A stretch of 64,000 nucleotides of DNA from contig WAEK01000008.1 in assembly GCA_011634665.1 (NCBI GenBank), positions 1,481,501 through 1,545,500 on the forward strand. The letters are read 5' to 3'. The position numbers and the translations under genes were made by a program. Shown here piece after piece: positions 55,701 through 64,000 of the stretch. Source of the stretch: Mortierella sp. BCC40632 (lineage: Eukaryota; Mortierellomycota; Mortierellomycetes; Mortierellales; Mortierellaceae). Numbering within the stretch: the first letter of the stretch is position 1; each line of letters begins with the position of its first letter. The notes below the pieces were generated by a model. It ran no database searches, had not been told where the DNA came from, and saw only the letters and a list, made by a program, of their open reading frames with translations.

Positions 55701-57589
55701 ATTATAAAAAGTCTGGTCTCGTAGCTGTTCTTCTTGAATACTCTCAGATCTTGATCGAGTAAACAATCCATTCCAGAAAGGTCTGGATTGAAAATGAGGA
55801 AAAGGAGCCAGCAGACAAAGGGAAAGAAGGGAGAGGGATGAAAGGCTAAGAGAGATGGGCTGAATGAATCCATTCATGACTCTATTCAATCAACACTGCC
55901 CTGTCTTCCTCACTTCAACTCGACGCTTTTCCGTAACTCTTATTTCGCAAGGGCTCTTGAAATGTTAGCTTACAGGTGTGTCTGTTCGTTTGTTGATCCA
56001 ATGGAAAGGGTATTCTCGGAAGCAAGTAAGCGTGAAAGCTACTCCAATGGCCATGAGGGACGGGATTCCAGCAACAACAACAACAGCGGAAAGAGTGACA
56101 CACAACTTGTACACAGAGGCGCGTTATGACGCTTGGAGATCAGGGAGTGCGTGTATTTGAGAGGACATGGTAAGCTGATGCGCGTTCTTTTCTCCATTCG
56201 ATCTAAACTCATGCTGCGCGATGAAGGAGGGGTGTTGACATGAGAATGCTAGAAACGGGCAAAAGAACGAATGAGAGGGCAAGGGAGAGAAGAGGTGAGG
56301 GGAGAATAGGTGGAGTGCCACATGGCAATGAGTAAAGCTATGCAATTCTGCATGAATCTCGCATTCGTTTGGATATGAGAATTTGAGGTCTGGGCAGGGT
56401 ATGCCCTTGGTTATTTCAAAGAGTTCGCAGTTTGAGGCTTCGAGTCCGTGACCTGAAACCCTGATCGACTTCAAGATCGAAAAGAGACTCCAAGGGCTCA
56501 ACTATCCATCCCCTGGACAAGCTGGAGAAGGTAGCTAACAAAAGAAGAATAGAAAATCGATCTTCCCCCCGTCATATCTCCTTGATAGGAGTTAATGGAC
56601 CGAGAACCGAGTAAAAAGAGAAGGCTAGTTGAAAGAGTGCGGAGCAAAAAAGTATCAAGAGTCAATGGATAAGGAATTCTCCTTTAACAGGTCTTTACTC
56701 AGCCTTGTGTCGAGTGATTACTGGTGTTTCTGAGAGAAGAGGTAGAGAAGGGGTAAAGGGCAAGTCATCTCGCACAAACGGTCAAGTATACCGCATGAAA
56801 GTTTCAGTCACTCGTTCAAAGTTACGAGGCTTGCTTAACTTGGGTATTGATTGACTTGTCCCATCCGAGCTCACCAGAGAGGGAGGAGCTATTGAATAGA
56901 TCGAGAGTAGTGGCGTGGGCGAGATGTACCAAAGGTCCACACCCAGCCCACGCTTGGTGCACATGGCTTGACCGAGACACATGGTGGCTGCAGTAGACGG
57001 AAAATGCAGTCAATGAGGTAGGGCAAGCGGGCAAACAAAACAAAGGAATTATTGATCCGGGAGGAGGAAGGCGTCTCTGCAAGGCGAGGATAAGAAGAGA
57101 GTGGGTGTGCGCGAGTGTGAGAGTTGAATGTCCGGCGGAAAAGAAGCTCTTGGGACGCCTGCTGGCAATGGTAAAAAAGGGTGCAAAGCACATTGACAGC
57201 TCATCGATAAACCGAACTTTTGGCGTCGAGGATTGACAGTCAGTGTGCTCGTTCAGTCGACTGACCCTGGCTCTGCGCCCAGTCGGTAGTGTATCGCTCA
57301 TTCGGCCTCTGTTGGTTGCGCTGACTTTCTCTGAGCCTTTTCACATCCCGCTCTGTCCTCCAGACAGAAGGCGAGAATGCGGTGCGTCCTTGGAGGTTAT
57401 TCACTGTGGGACGATTCATTTCAGGTGTCTGGATTCAATCGTGTATTCAATCCGCTCGGAGTGGGCCGAAGCGCAAGTCAGTGGTGACTCTGATGCAGCC
57501 AACTGCGTATCTTACTATCGTCTGGGGTGCAATTGTTTGCTCCCCCTCCCAGACCTTGGTCCATCTTTCGCCTTGCCCAGCACGCACTC

Positions 57590-57597
57590 TATAAAAG
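57590..57597 (+). promoter_or_regulatory. TATA box with pyrimidine-rich downstream sequence
   Basis: TATAAAAG is followed within about 30-100 bases by strongly C/T-rich sequence typical of a fungal transcript start. A donor-like GTATGT lies at about 57869. No coding start with a convincing frame follows, so this may be the promoter of a long-leader or non-coding transcript, or of a distant 5' exon of the VTC gene. Confidence 0.45.
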
Positions 57598-57958
57598 GCC
57601 CCTCCTACCCTGACCCTCGAACCACGCGACTCACGTCCACACCCTCCTCTTCCACTCCAAACCCTTTACCCTCGCATCACTGTCGAGTCAAGGAGCCTTT
57701 ATTGACAAACGACATCCCGCCTATTTTTGCTATCCTCCCCCCACTACATATCCCGATCGTTTCTTGATCCGGCGTACGCATACGCCCAAAACTTTCAGCC
57801 TCTATTCCTCCTGGCTCGTTTCTGCCCAACTTGTGTTCCTCCATTGGCGGAAGCAGAGATAACTCAAGTATGTACTTCAAATCACTTTGGTGCGATAAGC
57901 GATCACAGGTTTGCTGGTGTGAAGAGAAGAAGGATTGTTTTGTATAGGAATAAGGGGG

Positions 57959-57959
57959 G

Positions 57960-57992
<33 letters not shown>

Positions 57993-58027
57993 ATCTGTGT
58001 CTATTTGTCTGTCTGTTTGTCTGTCTA
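57959..58027. repeat. CTGT tetranucleotide array
   Basis: Imperfect CTGT repeat with TTGT and ATCT variants. Confidence 0.9.
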
Positions 58028-58515
58028 GCTTTGGCTACAAACATTCACGTTGCTGAAGGGAGATGGGTATGGGAATTGGAAGCATCGGGCGAAGGAGCGG
58101 GGTATGAGAGTGTGAGTATGAAGAAAGAAGGATGAGCGTGTGCGGATGCGAAGCGGAGCCTGGTGTGGGCTGATGCAAGTCCTCCTCGGGACTGTCCCGC
58201 CCCCCAACGGCCTGGCTGCTTGTCAGTCTGTCACTTTTTGTATTGATGCAACATGGGCAAGAGACTGCTTACCACATCATCCATCAGGCCTCGACTCATT
58301 CTCATCTAGCAAGAGATTGCTGCTCCCCATTCTCGATTCTTCTCTCCTTTTACTTTTTCTTTTTTTCTTTTTTCTTTTTTTTCTCTTTTCTCTTCCTCAC
58401 GCTCTTTTCTTGCTCCTTCCATCATTGCATACCCATCGATCCCTCTCATTACCATCAGCCTTCTTCCGACAACCAACAGAAACACACAGACCCTACCGAT
58501 ACGCCCACTTCCGTT

Positions 58516-58570
58516 CACACACACACACGCAAACGCACACACATTCACGCACACACACACACGCACACAC
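58516..58570. repeat. CA array with CG interruptions
   Basis: CACACA repeat with GCAAACG and ATTCACG interruptions, within a C/T-rich stretch (58310-58740). Confidence 0.9.
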
Positions 58571-58941
58571 ATCCACTGCAAATCACGACTAACCACATTG
58601 TATTACACCATCCTATTCACTCGCTCGCTATCGTTTCCACAATCATCGCTCCATCCAACTCTCTTTTCCCTCGTTCCCATAACACAAACTCCCCTACTGC
58701 TCCTTTAGAGCTGCGACACCTTCAGCAACCAACGGTTGTGTGACCAACAAGGAGCGTTTTTATTTGCAAGACTTTTTAGGCGGCCATTACTTTGGCCACT
58801 GGTAGGTGAAGCCCTTTCTCCTTCACATCATCTAAGGGTTCGATGGTGCATTTCTCCACCTGCATACTTTTTGTGTGTGTGTGTGTGTGTGTTTTTTGCC
58901 CTCCCGCTCCCTCTTCCATTTGGCCGTGCTCTTGCATCGAA

Positions 58942-58984
<43 letters not shown>

Positions 58985-59900
58985 AGAAGGAAAGTGAGAG
59001 GAATTTGTCATATTTGTCCCTTGACTATGAATTGGGAAGAGTGGAAATCGGAAATCGAATAGAAGGGAGAAGATTTTTTTTTTTTTTTTTTTTGCGCGGC
59101 AGCCGCGGGACCAGTCTTAATTCACGCCTTGTGGCTGGCTGTGTCTGCTCTATCGCATTCATGCATCTCGGCGCATGCCTGCCTGGGGGGAGAAAAAAAA
59201 AAAGAGAGCGCTCGGCCTCTTGACACTTTCCTTCTACCTTCTTTTCCTCTTTAACGTCAAAACTTGCATGCATGGGGCTCATGGGTCTTGTGTCTGTTCT
59301 CCTACTTCTCCACTCTCTCCCTTGCAATGGATCCACGGCCCCTACTCCCAAGCTCACTTGAGCTGTATGTCTCTTTCAGGGCGTCCACGGATCAGATAGT
59401 CCTCTGTTAAGGTTGGGTTGCTAACCGACATTCGAGAGACAGGCATATCTGTCATTAATCAACTGTCACCGTGATCGATCACCATCAAGGGGAGGGGGGA
59501 GAAGAGGGATGGACGACCTCCTTTCGTGTACTCCACTGTGCCTGGAACGCCATGAAAAAGCCAGAGGTCCATGCCCCAACCCTTCTCTCGACTTTCTCTT
59601 GGACTTCCTCTTGCTCTTTCATTTTACTATCCACTCTCGACTCTCTCCTTTCCCTACCCTTCTTCATGTCTTACTTGTCCGACCGAGGGATTGTACTCTC
59701 GTGTCTCGTACATTTAACTTTGGTTCGCTCACACGACCATTTCGGAGCGGGAGAGGAAAGGAATAGCAGAGGAAAACGCTGTTATCCCAAAGGTTCTTTA
59801 AGTTGTGTCTCTTTGACCTTCACCTCTCCTTCCCTTCTCCTTTCTCCTCTCCCCCCCTTTTCCCCCTCCCTCTCTCCCTTCCTTTCCCTCCCTTCCTTTC

Positions 59901-59945
<45 letters not shown>

Positions 59946-60154
59946 TTCCCCTTCCGACATTGACATGACAAGTCCGTTTAGAATCAACGGAACAGAGTTG
60001 GACCAACCCGATCTGTGCCCATGTTTGACTCAGACCACTGGTGGTCTGTGATAGAAGGAAGGGGGGAGGCTGGGCTAGGGGTGAGGCAGATGAATGGGTA
60101 CGTGTTTACACTTTGTCTGTGAAAACGAGGACAGCGATATTGTGGCTAGGGTCG

Positions 60155-60185
<31 letters not shown>

Positions 60186-62130
60186 GTGTGGTGTTTGTTG
60201 CCAAGGTGGATGGTAGAGCACAATGCAAGAGAGCTTTGGCCACTCTTTCACTCCCTTTTGTCCCTGTACCAAGCCATGGCTATGATCAAGGTGATTGTGG
60301 CAAGGAGAGAAAGGAAAAAAAGACCGAAAAAGGCCAAGTTATTTTGTCTTGGGCTTGTGCTCTTTTTTTTTTTTTTTGCACCACCACCACACGACCTAGT
60401 CCCAAGAACTTTATCATAGCCTCTCTTCATATGCAAATCAAAGTGGATGCATTTGAGAGGGTACGAGGGGCAGGGAAATTTCGGCCTGGAAGGGATAGAA
60501 GGAAGGAAGGAAGGAAGGAGAGAAAGAAAAGAGAAAGGGAAAGGGAAAGGGACATCGGAGACGGAACCATCCTCTTGGGATAGAGTGTTTAGACTGATTT
60601 CTTTTTAATTCTCCGTGGGATTCAGTAATCCCGTATGAGAATATTGAGCGGTGTGCATCCCCATTTCAGGTACGGCTGTTGAGCTGTCGGGTTTGATGGG
60701 TAGATGATGGGTAAAGAGATGCAGGGTCGGATGGAAATGAGCTGGAAAGATATCCTTTGGGATACCACAACAATTGCTTTTTGTTCGGGGGGTTCATTTC
60801 TATCCCTTTCTATCAACAGCTATCTTCTCAAGAAAGATGCATTGACGAAGGCATTCTTTCAACTTGCATCCTTCATTGTTTTCAACAGCCCTTGTTTACT
60901 TTACTGTCTTGCTTGGCTAACAGACATTGCATCGGAGCGGGGAGGGAGTGGAGGGCCCTATCGAGGAGCGAGAGAGCAACCAAAGGTCGGGAAAGACACT
61001 CCTCTGTGTCAGTATGTATTGTGTTGTGTATCCGTGTGAATACACAAAGAGACAGCGATATAGAAAACAATGAGATACAGCGCCATCAGCGGGGGGCACA
61101 TACACTGGCGTATGGAGTACATTGGTGAGGGTATAAGTGGGAAAACTCCACAGTTTCTAGACTCTCTTTCTTTCATCATTTTGCCAAAGCTTTGTCCCTG
61201 CTCTGTTCATGACTACTCTCCTATCGGGCATACGCATCGCATTTGAGCCTAGGGGTCCCTCCTACTTTCTACCTTTATCACATCTCACACCCCAATCGCT
61301 TCTTTGTCCCCTTCCACTCATTTTTACCAGCTCTTCTCTCCTTCCCTGGTCTCTTTGCTCCGCTTGATTTGACCCGGCATCCCCCAAACCCTTCTCTACG
61401 CCTGGAGGTACATGACCAAAGCAATGTGTGATGAAAGAAACAATCCGTGCCCTTGTTAAGGTTTTCTAAGGCTTTGCAGTGCCTCGACGGTGCCCAGCCC
61501 TTTGAACTCTCCGCCATTTTTCTCCGCCCCATTCCCCTTCTTCTCTGCGTCCTGCACGGTGCAGAAAAGATGAGGCGTACCATTAGTGAGGGAGCGTTTG
61601 CTCACACGACCAAAGGATCAGACAGCACCAGATGAGGGCCACCCAGTACCAGTAACACTGACAAAGTACGGATTATGCTCTCTCTTTATTCTCCTTTGAT
61701 ATCCTTCCATCGTTTCTAGCATGTTCCAGGTCCCTGGGGGCAATACGGAGGTCCAAAAAGCCATAGTCGAACAAACAACACCCGACAGACAGGCGCCATT
61801 CTGGGATAAGGACGGATAAATCAGTCCAAGCAGAATAACAATTGCCCCGACTATTTCCACCTGTGCTGAAGACTGAGGCAGTCTCCCCCTTTTGTGTTCC
61901 TTTCGCCAAACCTATTTCTCTTTCTTCTCTTCCCTTTTTCTTTTTTGTTTTCGCTCTCTGGTCGTCTGACAGCAGTAGGTAAGTACGCTTTTGGACTGCT
62001 GCAAATCGAACCTGGCTATGGTGTGGTGGATAGCATTTCTGCTCATGGATGACAACATTGTAGTGGAGTATAACATAGTGTCGTCATTGGCTTCCCTGGC
62101 TTTCCTCTCGTTCCCGCCTGTCCTTTTCTC

Positions 62131-62171
<41 letters not shown>

Positions 62172-62995
62172 GTCTGCTATGAGAAAGTTGATTGTGCTAA
62201 CTTTCTGCCCTCAGTCTTGACCCTTGCAAAACGGCGCTTTGTAGTTCGTTTGCAAAAGTGTCAAAATTGAGTGGTTTATGTTGCATTGCTCATGTCCATT
62301 GACTACAACAGAAGCACGAGAGTGTGCTTTCCGCCATTTGATTCCTGCAGCTTGTGTTGTGACCCTCAAAGGGGGCAGGGTGAAGATGAGAGGAAGGGAG
62401 GAAAAGGGGGTAGTCGAAGTGGACAATTGAAAAAGAAGCAACAAAATGGATACACGAAGAGGTTGAGAGAAGTGGGGAAAAGAAGGGAGGCGCGCAAGAG
62501 AGGAGCAGGGAAAACGAGAACTTTCACAAACCATGGAAGGACATGGGCTGAAGGAAAGAGAAGAGGAGGGGACAGAAAAGTGAGCGATCGGCTCGTCAAG
62601 TCCCGTAGACTACATCTATGCATGTCAATGCAGACCCATGCCATGGTGGATGACATCGAGAGGAAACAAACAAACAAGTATGATGCTGGCGAAGAATGGC
62701 TTACTTATCCCGCTGTCTTTCTTCTTCTTTCCCGACTTTTCCTTCTTCGACCTTCTTTGCTTCTTCACTTTTCTCCATCTCCATCCTATCCATTGCGCAC
62801 CCATCGAGTAGCTCGAGGAGACCTTGATCAAGTTACCCACTCTTTTTACGCCACGGCTCTCTCCTCTCTATCATCTCATATCAGTCACGCCAATCCTCTC
62901 CTCTCCTCCTCCCCTCTCCTCTCTTTTCCTTGCTTCCTCTGGGCTCATCTCAATATCAATATCCTTGGAGCCAAGTGTATTGCGTTGATTACGGC

Positions 62996-64000
62996 ATGAA
63001 GTTTGGGTCGCAATTCAAGGAGCATCAGGCGCCCCACTGGAGATTCCACTATGTGGACTATGAAGGACTAAAGGCTCATATCAAGACAAATAGCCTCAAC
63101 CGAGTCTTCACACATGAAGATGAAGCTCGGTTTGTAAAGCTCCTGAACACTGAGCTAGACAAGGTAACGGCGAAAAAGCAGGATTTTTTTTATGGCGCCG
63201 CTTTCTACTCGTTGATCCTTTTGGTGAAACTCATTCGACCTCCTCATCGTCAACAACGCATAACCAATGATAATTCCTTGCAATGGTGTTTCATTAGGTC
63301 GTATCGTTCCAGGCCCTCAAGCTTGGAGAAATCCAGAGACGAACAGAGCATTGCGAGTTGACAATTGCAGCTCATTATCATTCCTCTTCAGGCTATGGGC
63401 GTCCAGCGACTGCGGCAGCTGTTGCTGGAGAGACAGCTGAGCCCCTGACCCTCTCATCCTTTGTTGAGACCGAGTCTGAGATCAACAAAGTAACGCAGGA
63501 TCTCCAGGATCTGGCTCGGTTCCAAGGGCTCAATTACACTGCATTCCTCAAGATCCTGAAGAAGCACGACAAACATACCCCATTCAAACTTCGCTCTCAG
63601 TTTATGAGTCAGCAACTGAACAGTCAGCCGTTCCATAAAGAGTCTTTTGCACCTTTGGTGAGCCGGTTGTCGACACTGTTCAACATTGTAAGAACAGGGT
63701 CAGCCCCAGCTCCCTCACGGGCGAGCTCAATCGATTCCAAGGATGAGGATGAAGCCTGGGAAAATTCTCGGCGGAATGAAGGAAGGCTTGTAGGAGAGTG
63801 CGTAGCCAACAAGACGGCATTTTGGGTCCATCCTGACTGCGTCATGGATCTCAAGATGCTGATCCTAAAGTACTTGCCCTTGGTCGTGTACGAGCCAGCC
63901 TCTTCGGCCCTCCAATCGCCTGTAGCAAGCGCAGCAACTTCAGGATCAGCCGATGTATTTGGATCAGCGATCATTGGCCAGCCAGGTTCAAGACTTACTA
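62996..64000 (+). CDS. VTC complex subunit with SPX domain (5' part)
   Basis: The vacuolar transporter chaperone complex makes polyphosphate at the vacuole membrane, and its SPX domain senses inositol pyrophosphates. Exon 1 is 62996-63163, the intron 63164-63297, and exon 2 runs off the window end; about 290 residues are visible. The start MKFGSQFKEHQ followed by YVDYEGLKAHIK and FVKLLNTELDKVVSFQ is the usual SPX opening of the VTC2/3 type. LKILKKHDKHTP gives the basic helix that binds the phosphate ligand. NKTAFWVHPDCVMDLKMLI marks entry into the VTC catalytic-type (tunnel) domain, which argues for VTC over XPR1/SYG1. The catalytic residues and membrane segments lie beyond the window, so whether it is VTC4 (active) or VTC2/3 (accessory) cannot be settled; the N-terminus looks more like VTC2/3. 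Confidence 0.88.

Larger units (their letters stand above)
55016..57588. other. Gene desert, part 2
   Basis: No supported gene. Apart from the repeats listed separately the sequence is unique and of mixed composition. Short open frames (55244-55543, 56822-57301 and others) have no recognisable domain or good splice context. Confidence 0.5.
57598..62995. other. Gene desert, part 3, ending in the VTC promoter
   Basis: No supported gene. Simple repeats are dense: GT array near 58872-58892, GA near 58946-58985, CT near 59901-59955, 28 A at 60158-60185 and CT near 62140-62166. The last 300 bases before 62996 are strongly pyrimidine-rich and are the likely leader of the VTC gene. Many short frames consist of Ser/Leu or Arg/Glu strings from these arrays and are not called. 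Confidence 0.5.

Noticed and set aside
55566..55889. His/Asp-rich minus-strand frame
   Set aside because: Explained by the GGTCAT tandem array; no other protein-like sequence around it.
57243..58743. Plus-strand frames of 100-174 codons rich in Ser, Pro, His and Thr
   Set aside because: They coincide with C/T- and CA-rich leader-like sequence and have no domain or stable frame.

Overview
The window looks like nuclear DNA of an early-diverging filamentous fungus. The genes are eukaryotic, with short GT-AG introns (about 80-105 bases), pyrimidine-rich leaders, long poly-T and poly-A tracts and many microsatellites. Abundant F-box/leucine-rich proteins, poly-glutamine proteins and low-complexity regions make a Mortierella-type fungus (Mortierellomycota) my best guess; that is inference from style, not a database match.

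Layout. 1-2054: no gene I can support, ending in the NOT1 promoter. 2055-9425 (+): NOT1, scaffold of the CCR4-NOT deadenylase, nine exons, with a 50-residue glutamine tract. 10744-13779 (+) and 19664-22563 (+): two paralogous F-box/LRR-like genes. Between and beyond them lies a large inverted repeat, with arms at about 14118-17376 and 23661-26811. The second F-box gene sits in its 6.3-kb loop. Each arm carries a small secreted cysteine-rich protein gene; the right copy is intact (26168-26416) and the left has a one-base frameshift (14513-14763). The loop also holds a decayed kinase-like gene. 27613-29492 (-): a four-exon gene of unknown function, divergent from an SNG1-family membrane protein (30229-33739, +). 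That gene converges on a poly-Q/RGG-rich protein (33885-35342, -), followed by APS kinase (35908-37050, -, six exons). 37051-40919 is mostly empty apart from what look like eroded exons. 40920-43064 (+): an F-box protein of another subfamily. 43732-46816 (+): a protein with a Lys/Pro/Ser/Ala repeat and an acidic stretch, unknown function. 47524-50440 (-): a third member of the first F-box family. 50441-62995: about 12.5 kb with no gene I can support, rich in microsatellites. 62996-64000 (+): the SPX-domain start of a VTC polyphosphate-polymerase subunit, cut by the window edge.

The housekeeping genes (NOT1, APS kinase, VTC, SNG1-like) have no shared pathway; this is ordinary eukaryotic gene order. 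The accessory part is the F-box family and the inverted-repeat locus. The three related F-box genes all begin with a reconstructed 16-base first coding exon (ATG, four more codons, then one base), which annotation pipelines would readily miss. The inverted repeat, with mirrored secreted-protein copies and mirrored minisatellites, is the most unusual structure here. All exon models were built by eye from splice signals, frame continuity and paralogue comparison; no RNA evidence was available.
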